DNA of 64,000 nucleotides from NCBI RefSeq assembly GCF_000708885.1, contig NZ_JEOE01000003.1:62001-126000 (forward strand), in the 5' to 3' direction. The translations under genes were made by a program, and so were the position numbers. This document shows positions 26,064-35,688 of the stretch, piece after piece (within the stretch, counting starts at the first letter, position 1; each line of letters begins with the position of its first letter). The notes beneath the pieces are model-generated. The model was not told the DNA's origin. It ran no database searches and saw only the letters and a list, made by a program, of their open reading frames with translations. This DNA comes from Cellulomonas sp. HZM. Its GTDB lineage: Bacteria; Actinomycetota; Actinomycetes; Actinomycetales; Cellulomonadaceae.

Positions 26064-27383
26064 GTGCGCAAGACCACCCGCAAGTTCCTGGCCGTCACGG
26101 CCGGGGCCGCGAGCATCGCCCTGCTCGCGACCGCCTGCTCGTCCGACAGCTCGGGCGACACCTCGTCGCCGACGTCGGGCTCGACCGGCGGCGCCTCGAG
26201 CGACGCGAAGGTCACGCTGAAGGTCGCCACCTTCAACGAGTTCGGCTACGCCGACCTCTACAAGGAGTACCAGCAGCTCCACCCGAACGTCACGATCGTC
26301 GACGACAAGGCCGACACCTCGGACAACGCGCGCGCCGCGGTCCAGAGCTCCATCGCGTCGAACACGGTCAAGGACGACATCGTCGCCGCCGACCTCGACT
26401 GGATGCCCGAGCTCATCGCGTCGTCGTCGTTCTTCGCGGACCTCGGCTCGGACAGCGTCAAGGACCGCTGGCCCGACTGGAAGACCGCGCAGGCGACCGA
26501 CCCCGACGGCAAGCTCATCGGCTACGGCACGGACTCCGGCCCGGAGGCCGTCTGCTACCGCGCCGACCTGTTCAAGAAGGCCGGCCTGCCGACCGACCGC
26601 GAGGAGGTCGCGAAGCTCATCGGCGACAGCTGGGACAGCTACTTCGCGGCAGGCAAGAAGTTCATGGACGCGAACACCGGCGCCGCGTGGTTCGACTCGA
26701 TCGGGGCGCTCTCGCAGGCCATGATCAACCAGCAGGAGGCCCCGTTCGAGGACCCGTCGACCGACGAGATCACGGTCACCAACGCCGACTCGCCGGCCAA
26801 GGCCGTCTACGACAAGCTGACCAGCCCCGAGGTCCTGGCGCAGTCCGCGCACCTCGGTCAGTGGTCGGACGACTGGAACAACGCGTTCAAGGGCGACAAG
26901 TGGGCCACGCAGATCTGCCCCCCGTGGATGACGCAGATCATCGCCGGCAACGCGCCTGACGTGAAGGGCTGGGACGTCGCCGACGTCCTGCCGGGTGGCG
27001 CCTCCAACTGGGGCGGCTCCTACCTGCTCGTCCCCTCCGGCGGCAAGAACGTCGACGCCGCGAAGCAGCTCGCCGACTGGCTGACGGCGCCCGAGCAGGC
27101 CGCCAAGGTCTTCGTGAAGTACGGCAACTTCCCGAGCCAGACCGCCGCGACCAAGGACGCCTCGGTCACCGGCAAGACGGACGCGTACTTCAACAACGCC
27201 CCGACCGGCCAGATCTTCGCCAACCGGTTCGCGCCGATCTCGAAGCAGCCGTACCGCGGTTCGCACTACTTCCCGATCAACTCGGCCCTCGGTGACGCCT
27301 ACACCCGTGTGGACGTCGACAAGACCGACAACGCCGCGGACTCGTGGAAGAAGTTCCTCGCCGCGGTCAAGGACCTGGGCTGA
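26064..27383 (+). CDS. cebE: Sugar-binding lipoprotein of CebE type
   Basis: 439 residues. Extracellular receptor of an ABC importer. Seen: a lipoprotein signal peptide with lipobox LLATAC, a Ser/Thr/Gly-rich tether, and a family 1 solute-binding fold (LKVATFNEFGY, IVAADLDWMPELI, YGTDSGPEAVCYRADLFKKAGLP, GGSYLLVPSGGKN). GTG at 26064 has AAGGGAG just upstream. Operator boxes of CelR type in front of it point to cellobiose or cellotriose as ligand; this specificity is inferred from control elements and gene order, not from binding residues. Confidence 0.85.
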   Translation: MRKTTRKFLAVTAGAASIALLATACSSDSSGDTSSPTSGSTGGASSDAKVTLKVATFNEFGYADLYKEYQQLHPNVTIVDDKADTSDNARAAVQSSIASNTVKDDIVAADLDWMPELIASSSFFADLGSDSVKDRWPDWKTAQATDPDGKLIGYGTDSGPEAVCYRADLFKKAGLPTDREEVAKLIGDSWDSYFAAGKKFMDANTGAAWFDSIGALSQAMINQQEAPFEDPSTDEITVTNADSPAKAVYDKLTSPEVLAQSAHLGQWSDDWNNAFKGDKWATQICPPWMTQIIAGNAPDVKGWDVADVLPGGASNWGGSYLLVPSGGKNVDAAKQLADWLTAPEQAAKVFVKYGNFPSQTAATKDASVTGKTDAYFNNAPTGQIFANRFAPISKQPYRGSHYFPINSALGDAYTRVDVDKTDNAADSWKKFLAAVKDLG

Positions 27384-27398
27384 CGGACGTCGAGTGAT

Positions 27399-27439
27399 CG
27401 CCCGGGGCCGGGGCGGACTTCCCGCCACGGCCCCGGGCG
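27399..27439 (+). terminator. Hairpin between cebE and cebF
   Basis: CGCCCGGGGCCG / CGGCCCCGGGCG pairs over 12 bases, then one mismatch and 5 further pairs around loop ACTTC. Located 15 bases after the binding-protein stop inside the operon, so probably a partial terminator or 3'-end stabiliser that favours binding-protein mRNA. Confidence 0.75.
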
Positions 27440-27478
27440 CACCAGCCTCACACGACCACCGACGCTCGAAGGACCCCC

Positions 27479-28489
27479 ATGACCAGCACCCAGACCTCGC
27501 CCGAGGCGGAGCCGACGGCTGGCGACGAGAGGCAGCGGCAGACCCGACGGGTCGGTTTCACGCAGACCCTCGGCCGCTGGGACGTCAAGGTCTCGCCCTA
27601 CCTGTACATCTCGCCGTTCTTCATCCTGTTCCTCGTCACCGGGCTGTTCCCGCTGCTGTACACGGCCTACGTGTCGGTCTTCAAGTGGGACCTGCTGCTC
27701 GGCAAGGGCGACTTCGTCGGCTTCGAGAACTTCTCGACGGTGCTCCAGGCACCGGTGTTCTGGAAGGCCGTCCGCAACACCGTCTCGATCTTCCTGCTCA
27801 GCTCCGTGCCGCAGGTCATCCTCGCGCTCGTCATCGCGGCGCTGCTCGACGCGAACCTGCGCGCCCGCACGTTCTGGCGCATGGGCGTGCTCGTGCCGTA
27901 CGTCGTCGCCCCCGTCGCCGTGGGCGTCATCTTCAGCCGCATGTTCGCGGACCAGTCCGGAATCATCAACCAGGTCCTGCAGAACATCGGTCTCAACCCC
28001 ATCGGGTGGCACTCCGAGGTCCTGCCGAGCCACCTGGCGATCGCGACGATGGTCAACTTCCGATGGACCGGCTACAACGCGCTGATCTTCCTCGCGGCGA
28101 TGCAGGCGATCCCGCGCGACCTGTACGAGGCGGCCCTGATCGACGGCGCCAACCGGTTCCGCCAGTTCTTCTCGGTGACCATCCCGATGCTGCGCCCGAC
28201 GATCATCTTCGTGATCATCACGTCGACCATCGGCGGCCTGCAGATCTTCGACGAGCCGCGCATGTTCGACCAGTACGGCCGTGGCGGTGCCGACCAGCAG
28301 TACCTGACGCTGACCAACTACGTCTACCAGCTCGGCTGGACCAACCGGAACTTCGGTCGGGCGGCCGCGGTCGCGTGGTTGCTGTTCGTGCTCATCCTGG
28401 TCATCGGCATCGTCAACTACCTGATCACGAGGCGGATCTCGTCGGACAAGAGCGCCGTCTCGAAGAAGCGGAAGAAGGTCCGGGCATGA
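27479..28489 (+). CDS. cebF: Sugar ABC transporter permease, CebF type
   Basis: 336 residues, six transmembrane helices (MalF/UgpA family). Seen: YLYISPFFILFLVTGLFPLLYT in helix 1, and the EAA loop EAALIDGANRFRQFFSVTIPML that docks onto the ATPase. Import of an oligosaccharide with CebE and CebG. Overlaps cebG by 4 bases (ATGA). No ATP-binding gene is present in the operon. Confidence 0.9.
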   Translation: MTSTQTSPEAEPTAGDERQRQTRRVGFTQTLGRWDVKVSPYLYISPFFILFLVTGLFPLLYTAYVSVFKWDLLLGKGDFVGFENFSTVLQAPVFWKAVRNTVSIFLLSSVPQVILALVIAALLDANLRARTFWRMGVLVPYVVAPVAVGVIFSRMFADQSGIINQVLQNIGLNPIGWHSEVLPSHLAIATMVNFRWTGYNALIFLAAMQAIPRDLYEAALIDGANRFRQFFSVTIPMLRPTIIFVIITSTIGGLQIFDEPRMFDQYGRGGADQQYLTLTNYVYQLGWTNRNFGRAAAVAWLLFVLILVIGIVNYLITRRISSDKSAVSKKRKKVRA

Positions 28490-29409
28490 GCGCGCCCTCG
28501 GTCGCCTCCATCGAGCAGTTCGCGGGCAAGGGCGCCGCGCGGGCCGCACAGCGCAAGCGCAACCGCGCCGGCCTCAACGCGGGCTCGCAGCGCCGGCCCC
28601 GCTGGGTGACGTACGTGCTGCTCGCCGCGGTGCTGGTCATCTCGTTCTACCCGCTGTACTACTCGTTCCTGCTCGCCTCGTCGACCGCCGACGACATCGC
28701 GCGACACCCGATCCCGTCGCTGATCCCCGGCGGCCACCTGATGGAGAACTTCCACCGGGTGCTCGACGCGGACATCGGCTTCTGGAAGGCCGTGTCGAAC
28801 TCCGTGCTCGTCGCGGTGATCACGTCGGTCTCGGTCGTCCTGTTCTCGACGCTCGCCGGTTTCGCGTTCGCGAAGCTGCGGTTCCGCGGTCGCGGTCCGC
28901 TCCTGGTGTTCGTCATCGCGACGACCGCCGTGCCGACCCAGCTCGGCGTCGTGCCGCTGTTCCTCGTGATGAAGCAGCTCGGCTGGATCGGCCAGCTCCA
29001 GGCGGTCATCGTGCCGGGCCTGGTGACGGCGTTCGGCGTGTTCTGGATGACGCAGTACCTCGAGGCCGCGCTCCCCTACGAGCTCATCGAGGCGGCTCGC
29101 GTCGACGGCGCGTCGATGTTCCGGACGTTCTGGAGCATCGCCCTGCCGGCGGCGAGGCCCGCGGCGACGATGCTCGCGCTGTTCACGTTCGTCGCGTCGT
29201 GGACGAACTTCTTCTGGCCGTTCATCGTGCTGGGGTCGTCCAACCCGACGCTGCCCGTCGCGCTGCAGCTCCTGCAGGCGACGTTCTTCAAGGACATGTC
29301 GCTCATCATGGCCGGCGTCGTCCTGTCGGTGATCCCGCTCCTGCTCCTGTTCGTCGTGGCGGGCCGGCAGCTGGTCGCCGGGATCATGCAGGGCGCGATC
29401 AAGGGCTGA
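28486..29409 (+). CDS. cebG: Sugar ABC transporter permease, CebG type
   Basis: 307 residues, six transmembrane helices (MalG/UgpE family). Seen: helix 1 WVTYVLLAAVLVISFYPLYY, EAA loop EAARVDGASMFRTFWSIALP, and C-terminal GIMQGAIKG typical for the family. ATG at 28486 overlaps the cebF stop. Forms the membrane channel with CebF. Confidence 0.9.
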   Translation: MSAPSVASIEQFAGKGAARAAQRKRNRAGLNAGSQRRPRWVTYVLLAAVLVISFYPLYYSFLLASSTADDIARHPIPSLIPGGHLMENFHRVLDADIGFWKAVSNSVLVAVITSVSVVLFSTLAGFAFAKLRFRGRGPLLVFVIATTAVPTQLGVVPLFLVMKQLGWIGQLQAVIVPGLVTAFGVFWMTQYLEAALPYELIEAARVDGASMFRTFWSIALPAARPAATMLALFTFVASWTNFFWPFIVLGSSNPTLPVALQLLQATFFKDMSLIMAGVVLSVIPLLLLFVVAGRQLVAGIMQGAIKG

Positions 29410-29569
29410 AACCCGTCGTGCACCGTCGGTGCGTGCGTCTAGCGTGACCTCGCGGACCATGCACAGCCACGTCGGCCATGCCGACCACGCACCGGCGGTG
29501 CGCAACGCCTCCGTCACACCCTGCTGCGGCGCAGCAACCCCTGGTCGCAGCACAGAAGGGACACCTGCG

Positions 29570-30613
29570 GTGAACACAGCACCGTCGTCGGACGTCCTGC
29601 CCGACACGATCGGCACCCCGACGCTCGAGCAGGTCGCCGAGCTCGCGGGCGTCTCCCGCTCCACCGCGTCACGCGCGATCAACGGCGGCCTGCGGGTCTC
29701 GCCCGAGGCGCAGGCGTCCGTGGACGCGGCCGTCGCGGAGCTCGGGTACACACCCAACCGTGCTGCCCGCTCGCTCGTGACGAAGCGGACCGACTCGATC
29801 GCTCTCGTCGTGCCCGAGCCCGACGAGCGGGTCCTGTCCGACCCGTTCTTCGCCGGCACCCTCAACGGCCTGTCCTCGTCGCTCGCCGACTCCGACATCC
29901 AGGTCGTGCTGGTCATCGCCCGCCCGGGCGAGTCCGACCGGACGCTGCGCTACCTGCGCAACGGGCACGTCGACGGCGCGGTCGTCGTCTCGCATCACCG
30001 GGCCGACGACCTGGACAGCGAGCTGCTCGCCTCGCGAGTGCCGAACGTCTTCGTCGGCCGCCCGCTCACGGCGGCCGAGGGTGCGGTCAACTTCGTCGAC
30101 ACCGACAACGTCGCCGGCGGTCGCCTCGCGACGACGGCGCTGATCGAGCGCGGCTGCCGTCGGATCGCGACCATCGCAGGCCCGCAGGACATGTCCGCGG
30201 GCATCGACCGCCTGCTCGGCTTCCGGGCCGCGCTCGCCGACGCGGGCATGAGCGACGACGCCGTGCTGCACGGCGACTTCACGATCGCGTCGGGCGCAGC
30301 GGCCGCACGAGAGCTGCTCGAGCGGCACCCGGACGTCGACGGCGTGTTCGTCGCGTCCGACCTCATGGCCACGGGCGTGCTCGGCGTGCTGTCGGAGCTC
30401 GGCAAGGACGTCCCGGGAGACATCGCGGTGGTCGGCTACGACAACATCGGTGTCGCGGCGTCCACCTCGCCCCCGCTGACGACGGTCGTGCAGCCGGTCG
30501 CCGCGATGGCACGCGCCGCGGGCGCACGGCTGCTCGCGCAGCTGCAGGGCGTGCCGACCCCCGACGAGCCGCTGATCTTCGCGCCCGAGCTCGTCCGCCG
30601 CGCGTCGGCGTGA
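29570..30613 (+). CDS. celR: LacI-family regulator, CelR/CebR type
   Basis: 347 residues. N-terminal helix-turn-helix PTLEQVAELAGVSRSTASRAING, then a periplasmic-binding-protein-like effector domain (DSIALVVPEPDERVLSDPFF, VDGVFVASDLMATGVLGVL, VVGYDNIGVAASTSPPLTTV). It should repress the importer by binding the boxes at 25842-25959 and release them on cello-oligosaccharide binding. The frame is open from 29429; GTG at 29570 has AAGGGA upstream and gives the usual short N-terminus. No operator box is visible directly before it. Confidence 0.85.
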   Translation: MNTAPSSDVLPDTIGTPTLEQVAELAGVSRSTASRAINGGLRVSPEAQASVDAAVAELGYTPNRAARSLVTKRTDSIALVVPEPDERVLSDPFFAGTLNGLSSSLADSDIQVVLVIARPGESDRTLRYLRNGHVDGAVVVSHHRADDLDSELLASRVPNVFVGRPLTAAEGAVNFVDTDNVAGGRLATTALIERGCRRIATIAGPQDMSAGIDRLLGFRAALADAGMSDDAVLHGDFTIASGAAAARELLERHPDVDGVFVASDLMATGVLGVLSELGKDVPGDIAVVGYDNIGVAASTSPPLTTVVQPVAAMARAAGARLLAQLQGVPTPDEPLIFAPELVRRASA

Positions 30614-30620
30614 CGGTCCA

Positions 30621-30650
30621 GCGCAGCTCCTCACGGGAGGCGGGCTGCGC
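30621..30650. terminator. Possible hairpin between celR and putA
   Basis: GCGCAG CTCC loop GGAG with a 5-base bulge then CTGCGC. Weak, but well placed between convergent genes. Confidence 0.35.
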
Positions 30651-30664
30651 TCCCGGGCGAATGG

Positions 30665-33600
30665 TCAGGCCTTCCGGGAGTCCTGCGGCGCGACGTGCCC
30701 GAATCGGTGCAGCGTCCTGCTGATGGCTTGCTCGCGCAGCACGGTGAGCAGCTCACGCTCCGCCGACGCGAGCACGGGCCCGTCGAGCAGCGTGACCTCG
30801 CCGGCACGCGCCGCCGCGGCCGCCCGGAGCGCGGGCTCGGCTCCCCCGACGACGCGCACGCGCCCCACCACCGGGGCCGCCGACGACCCTGCGCCGAGCT
30901 GCACGCGCCGTGCGAACGCCTCGTCGCTCTCGTCGGCCACGTCGCTGACCCGGACCGGGACGCCTGCGACGGCCGCTGCGTGCCGCACCCGCGCGACATG
31001 CTCCGCCGCTGCACCGGCGCGTACGCGCAGCACGAGCGAGGGGACCGGCCGGTAGCGCAGCACGTTCGCCTCGGCGCGCAGCCCGCTCGGGTCGTGCTCG
31101 CGTGAGAACGTCTCGCGCCACGCGCGCTCGTCGTCGGCCGTCGCCCACGCGAGCCACGCGTCGGGTGCTTCCGGGACGTCCGGCGAGTCCGCCCACCGTC
31201 CGAGCTGCGCGACGTAGTGCGGTCCGCCGGCCTTCGCACCGGGTCCGACGACCGATGCCTTCCACCCCCCGAACGGCTGCCGCCGGACGATCGCACCTGT
31301 GATGTGCCGGTTCACGTAGGCGTTGCCGACCTCGGCGCGCTCGAGCCAGTGCGCGATCTCGGCGTCGTCGAGCGAGTGCAGCCCGCCCGTCAGCCCGAAC
31401 GCTACGGCGTTCTGGATCTCGATCGCCTCGTCGAGGGTCTCGGCACGCATCACGCCGAGCACGGGCCCGAAGCACTCGGTGTGGTGGAACCACGACCCCG
31501 GCCGCACCCCGTGCCTGACACCCGGCGACCAGAGCCGGCCCTCGGCGTCGAGCCGCCGAGGTGCCACGAGCCACTCCTCCCCCGGGTCGAGCGTGGTGAG
31601 CGCACGCAGCAGCTTGCCCTCGGCGGGCTCGACGAGCGGCCCGACGGCGGTCGCGAGGTCGGTCGTCGGCCCGACGCGCAACGACGACGTGGCGTCGGCG
31701 AGCTGGCGTCGCAGCCGGTCGTCGCGACCGGCGGAGCCGACGAGCACCAGCAGCGACGCCGCCGAGCACTTCTGCCCCGCGTGCCCGAAGGCCGAGCGCA
31801 CGACGTCCGCGACCGCGAGGTCGATGTCCGCCGACGGGGTCACCACGATCGCGTTCTTGCCCGACGTCTCCGCGAGCACCTCGAGGTCGGGGCGCCAGCC
31901 GGCGAACAGCCGCGCGGTGTCGATCGAGCCCGTGAGCACGACGCGGGCGACCGACGGGTGCGTGACGAGACGGCGGCCGACGTCCCCCTCCGGGCTCAGC
32001 ACCGTCGTCAGCACGTCGGGCGGGAGGGCCGACGAGATCGCCACCATCGCGACCTGCGCGCACCGCGGCGTCGCGGGTGCGGGCTTGACGACGACCGTGC
32101 TGCCGGCCGCGAGCGCCGCCAGCACCGAGCCCGCCGGGATCGCGACGGGGAAGTTCCACGGCGGGGTCACGACCGTGACCCCGTGGGGTCGGAACACCGC
32201 ACCGGGCACGCACCCGTCGGCGAGCTCGTCGGCGCGGTCGGCGTAGTAGCGCGCGAAGTCGACGGCCTCGCTCACCTCGGGGTCCGCCTCGGCGACGGTC
32301 TTGCCTGCCTCGTGGACCATCGTGCGCACGAGGTCGCCGCGTGCGCGCTCGAGCGCGTGCGCGGCGCGGCGCAACGCGTCGGCCCGCTCGTGCGGCGGCG
32401 TCGCGGCCCACGCGGAGGCGGCCGCCGCGGCGCGTGCGACGACGTCGTCGACCTGCGCCGTCGTCGTGACCTCGACGGCACCCGCCGGTGGCGGCGCGTC
32501 GGCCGCGAGCAGGTCAGCCGCCCACGCACGCGACGCGGGCACGGCGGGGTCGGTGTCCGACGCGTTCTCGAACGAGCCGCCCGGCGCGGTCCGCGTCCCG
32601 TCGCGCCGGGGTGCGAGCGGCACGTCGCCGCGTGCCGCCACGGCCCGCTCGAAGGCCTCCTGCTGTGCCTGCATCGCCGCACCCGGCACGTCGTCGGCGA
32701 ACAGCGCGTGCAGGAAGTTCTCGCCCGCGGCGTTCTCCTCGAGGCGGCGCACCAGGTAGGAGACGGCGACGTCGAAGTCCCCGCGCGCGACCACCGGCGT
32801 GTACAGGAGCACCGCACCGACCTCGTCGCGCACGGCCCTGGCCTGCGCGGGGGCCATGCCCTGCAGCATCTCGACGTCCACCGCGGCGCCGACGCCGCGC
32901 GCCTGCGCGAGCAGGTGGGCCGCGGCGACGTGGAACAGGTTGTGGCTCGCGACGCCCACCCGCAGGCCCGCGGTCCGGCTCGGGTCGAGCGCGCGGTCGA
33001 CGAGCCGCAGGTACGCCGCGTCGACGAGGTCCTTCGTGCCGTACGGTGCCTGCGGCCAGCCGTGCAGCTCGGCCTCGACCCGCTCCATCGCGAGGTTCGC
33101 GCCCTTGACCAGCCGAACCTTGAGCGGCGCGCCCCCGGCGGTGCGGCGTGCCAGCGCGATGTCGGCGAGCTCGTCGTACGCCTCCTGCGCGTCGGGCAGG
33201 TACGCCTGCAGGACGATGCCCATGGGCGATCCCTGCAGGTCCCGGTCTCCCGCGAGCCACTCGAACACGCGGATCGTGAGCTCGAGGTCGCGGTACTCCT
33301 CCATGTCGAGGTTGAGGAACGTGCCGTGCTCGGCGGCCGTCAGGTACAGCGGACGCAGGCGGTCGGCGACGCGGGCCGCGGCACCCGCGGTGTCCCACGT
33401 CGAGAGCTGGCTCGCGACCGCGGACACCTTGACGGAGACGTAGTCCACGTCGTCACGCCGCACCAGGTCGGTGAGCCTCGCCAGCCGCGCAGCCGCCTCG
33501 CGCTCCCCCAGCACGGCCTCGCCGAGCAGGTTGAGGTTCAGCCGGAACCCCTGGGCGCGCATGCGTGCGAGATGCCGTGCGAGCCCCGGGCCGTCGTCCG

Positions 33601-34003
33601 CGACGAGGTGGCCGACCAGGCTGCGCAGCCGCGCGCGGGCAGCGGGGACGACGAGCCCGGGCGCGAGCGGCGCGACCCGCGTCCCCGCGGTGAGCATCGC
33701 GCGGTCGACGGGCGACAGGAACGACGCCCGACCGGCGACGCGGCGCAGGTCGGCGAGCTCTCGGGCCGCGACCGCGTCGTCCGCGGGACGGGCCACCCGG
33801 TCGACGAAGCGCACCGCGAGCTCGAGCCCCGCGGGGTCTGACACGAGTGCCCCGAGGCGGCGCGCGGTGCGGCGCTCGGCCGACGAGCCACGGGGACCGC
33901 CCGTGCCGGTGAGGTGCTCGGCCCCGGCACCGTCGGACGTGGCCGCCAGCCACCGGCGCGCGAGCGCCACGGACTGCGGGACGAGGTCGTCGAGCTCGGG
34001 CAT
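30665..34003 (-). CDS. putA: Bifunctional proline dehydrogenase / L-glutamate-gamma-semialdehyde dehydrogenase
   Basis: 1112 residues. Oxidises proline to pyrroline-5-carboxylate (FAD) and then to glutamate (NAD+). N-terminal PRODH barrel: DYVSVKVSAVASQL, FLNLDMEEYRDLELT, LKVRLVKGANLAMER, GVASHNLFHVAAAH, ENAAGENFLHALF. ALDH domain from about 530: VVTPPWNFPVAIPAGS, AETSGKNAIVV with the catalytic Glu, and GHAGQKCSAASLLVL with the nucleophilic Cys near 744. About 120 extra C-terminal residues are poorly conserved. It lacks the DNA-binding domain of enterobacterial PutA. ATG at 34003 has GAGGG 6 bases upstream. Confidence 0.94.
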   Translation of the reverse strand: MPELDDLVPQSVALARRWLAATSDGAGAEHLTGTGGPRGSSAERRTARRLGALVSDPAGLELAVRFVDRVARPADDAVAARELADLRRVAGRASFLSPVDRAMLTAGTRVAPLAPGLVVPAARARLRSLVGHLVADDGPGLARHLARMRAQGFRLNLNLLGEAVLGEREAAARLARLTDLVRRDDVDYVSVKVSAVASQLSTWDTAGAAARVADRLRPLYLTAAEHGTFLNLDMEEYRDLELTIRVFEWLAGDRDLQGSPMGIVLQAYLPDAQEAYDELADIALARRTAGGAPLKVRLVKGANLAMERVEAELHGWPQAPYGTKDLVDAAYLRLVDRALDPSRTAGLRVGVASHNLFHVAAAHLLAQARGVGAAVDVEMLQGMAPAQARAVRDEVGAVLLYTPVVARGDFDVAVSYLVRRLEENAAGENFLHALFADDVPGAAMQAQQEAFERAVAARGDVPLAPRRDGTRTAPGGSFENASDTDPAVPASRAWAADLLAADAPPPAGAVEVTTTAQVDDVVARAAAAASAWAATPPHERADALRRAAHALERARGDLVRTMVHEAGKTVAEADPEVSEAVDFARYYADRADELADGCVPGAVFRPHGVTVVTPPWNFPVAIPAGSVLAALAAGSTVVVKPAPATPRCAQVAMVAISSALPPDVLTTVLSPEGDVGRRLVTHPSVARVVLTGSIDTARLFAGWRPDLEVLAETSGKNAIVVTPSADIDLAVADVVRSAFGHAGQKCSAASLLVLVGSAGRDDRLRRQLADATSSLRVGPTTDLATAVGPLVEPAEGKLLRALTTLDPGEEWLVAPRRLDAEGRLWSPGVRHGVRPGSWFHHTECFGPVLGVMRAETLDEAIEIQNAVAFGLTGGLHSLDDAEIAHWLERAEVGNAYVNRHITGAIVRRQPFGGWKASVVGPGAKAGGPHYVAQLGRWADSPDVPEAPDAWLAWATADDERAWRETFSREHDPSGLRAEANVLRYRPVPSLVLRVRAGAAAEHVARVRHAAAVAGVPVRVSDVADESDEAFARRVQLGAGSSAAPVVGRVRVVGGAEPALRAAAAARAGEVTLLDGPVLASAERELLTVLREQAISRTLHRFGHVAPQDSRKA

Positions 34004-34046
34004 GGTCCTCCCTCGGGTCGGCACGGCGGGGGTCTCCCGGCACCGG

Positions 34047-34065
34047 CGACGACGCTCCGTCGTCG
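34047..34065. promoter_or_regulatory. Inverted repeat in the putA/gdhA divergent region
   Basis: CGACGACG, 3-base spacer, CGTCGTCG. It sits 44 bases before putA and about 180 before the glutamate dehydrogenase start, so could be an operator serving one or both. Confidence 0.3.
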
Positions 34066-34245
34066 GGCCGTCGTCGTCCCCAGTGTGTCCCAGCCTCGCG
34101 TGCGCGTCCCGGCGTGCGACACGCCCCGGTCCGCGGGGCGGGAGGACCGGCGCACGCCCGCGCACGGTGGCAGGGTGGTCGGCGGATCCGCTCCGCGGCC
34201 CGGCGACGAGGCCGGTGCCCGCGCCGGCACACCGGAAGGACCACG

Positions 34246-35601
34246 ATGCCCGACCCGAGCACCACCAGCGGCGCAGGCGCCACCACCCCCGACGCCACCG
34301 CCGACCTCACCGCCGACCTCACCGCCAACCCCGACGTCACGCCCCTGACCGCCCCCCGGCCGGCTTCGGCGCTCGCCACCGCGCAGGCCCAGCTCGCCTC
34401 CGCGGTCGAGATCCTCGGCTACGACGACGGGCTGCACCGCATGCTCGCCACGCCACGCCGGGAGATGAACGTCGCGATCCCCCTGCGTCGCGACGACGGC
34501 AGCGTCGAGCTGTTCACCGGATACCGCGTGCAGCACAACATCTCGCGCGGGCCCGGCAAGGGCGGGCTGCGGTATGCCCCGTCGGTCGACGTCGACGAGG
34601 TGCGCGCGCTCGCGATGTGGATGACGTGGAAGTGTGCCGTCGTCGACGTGCCGTACGGCGGCGCGAAGGGCGGCGTGACGATCGACCCGTCGCGCTACAG
34701 CAGGGCCGAGCTCGAGCGGGTCACGCGGCGCTACACGAGCGAGATCATGCCGATCATCGGACCCGAGCGGGACATCATGGCGCCCGACATCGGCACCGAC
34801 GAGCAGACGATGGCCTGGGTCATGGACACGTACTCGGTGAACCTGGGCTACACGATCCCCGCGGTCACGACCGGCAAGCCGTTGCCCGTGGGGGGCTCGC
34901 TCGGACGCGCGACCGCGACGTCACGCGGCGTCGTGCACGCTGCCGCGGCTGCGCTCGGGGACGCCGGCGTCCGGCTCGACGAGGTGACCACCGCGGTGCA
35001 GGGCTTCGGCAAGGTCGGGTCGCACGCGGCACGGTTCCTGCACGAGGCCGGCGCGCGCGTCGTCGCCGTGAGCGACCAGTTCGGTGGCATCCGCGCGGCC
35101 GACGGGCTCGACGTCCCGGCGCTGCTCACGCACGTCGCGCACACGGGCAGCGTGGTGGGGTTCGAGGGCGCGGACGCGGTCTCCAACGCCGAGCTGCTCG
35201 CGCTCGACGTCGACGTCCTGGTCCCCGCGGCGGTGGAGAACGTGCTCGACGAGCACACCGCGGGCCGGGTCAAGGCGCGCTGGGTCGTCGAGGGTGCGAA
35301 CGGGCCGACGACGACGGGCGGCGATCGCGTGCTCGCCGAGCGAGGCATCGTCGTCGTCCCCGACATCCTCGCCAACGCGGGCGGCGTCGTCGTGTCCTAC
35401 TTCGAGTGGGTGCAGGCCAACCAGGCGTACTGGTGGACCGAGCACGAGATCGCGGAGAGGCTCGAGCAGCGCATGGCGTCGGCCTACGCGGCCGTGTCCG
35501 CGCTGTCACGGCGCGAGAGCCTGTCGCTGCGGGACGCCGCACTCGTCATCGGGGTGCGCCGCGTGGCCGAGGCGCACCAGATCCGAGGCCTCTACCCCTG
35601 A
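34246..35601 (+). CDS. gdhA: Glutamate dehydrogenase, GdhA/leucine-dehydrogenase superfamily
   Basis: 451 residues. Interconverts glutamate and 2-oxoglutarate plus ammonia. Seen: substrate motif HNISRGPGKGGLRYAPSVD, VDVPYGGAKGGVTIDP, MAPDIGTDEQTMAWVMDTY, the Rossmann motif VQGFGKVGSHAA, and VVEGANGPTT. Divergent from putA, whose product is glutamate. The first ~40 residues are a low-complexity extension containing a 12-bp tandem repeat (TADLTADL). ATG at 34246 has GGAAGGA upstream. Cofactor preference not determined. Confidence 0.93.
   Translation: MPDPSTTSGAGATTPDATADLTADLTANPDVTPLTAPRPASALATAQAQLASAVEILGYDDGLHRMLATPRREMNVAIPLRRDDGSVELFTGYRVQHNISRGPGKGGLRYAPSVDVDEVRALAMWMTWKCAVVDVPYGGAKGGVTIDPSRYSRAELERVTRRYTSEIMPIIGPERDIMAPDIGTDEQTMAWVMDTYSVNLGYTIPAVTTGKPLPVGGSLGRATATSRGVVHAAAAALGDAGVRLDEVTTAVQGFGKVGSHAARFLHEAGARVVAVSDQFGGIRAADGLDVPALLTHVAHTGSVVGFEGADAVSNAELLALDVDVLVPAAVENVLDEHTAGRVKARWVVEGANGPTTTGGDRVLAERGIVVVPDILANAGGVVVSYFEWVQANQAYWWTEHEIAERLEQRMASAYAAVSALSRRESLSLRDAALVIGVRRVAEAHQIRGLYP
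34297..34326 (+). repeat. 12-bp tandem repeat in glutamate dehydrogenase gene
   Basis: Two and a half units of ACCGCCGACCTC near the 5' end, encoding repeated TADL in the non-conserved N-terminal extension. Confidence 0.9.
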
Positions 35602-35613
35602 GCCGGTGCTCGG

Positions 35614-35688
35614 CCGCCCGTTCGGTCCGCCCGTTCGGTCCGCCCGTTCGGTCAGGACGGCGGTCAGGACGATGGTCAGGACGGCGGT
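35614..35688. repeat. Adjacent 13-bp and 12-bp tandem repeats
   Basis: CCGCCCGTTCGGT three times (35614-35652), followed directly by CAGGACGGCGGT three times (35653-35688, middle copy with two changes). Non-coding for the most part; the last unit covers the stop codon of the META protein gene on the minus strand. Confidence 0.92.

Noticed and set aside
31217-33841. 874-codon open frame on the plus strand
   Set aside because: Antisense to the well-supported putA-like gene; no recognisable domains.
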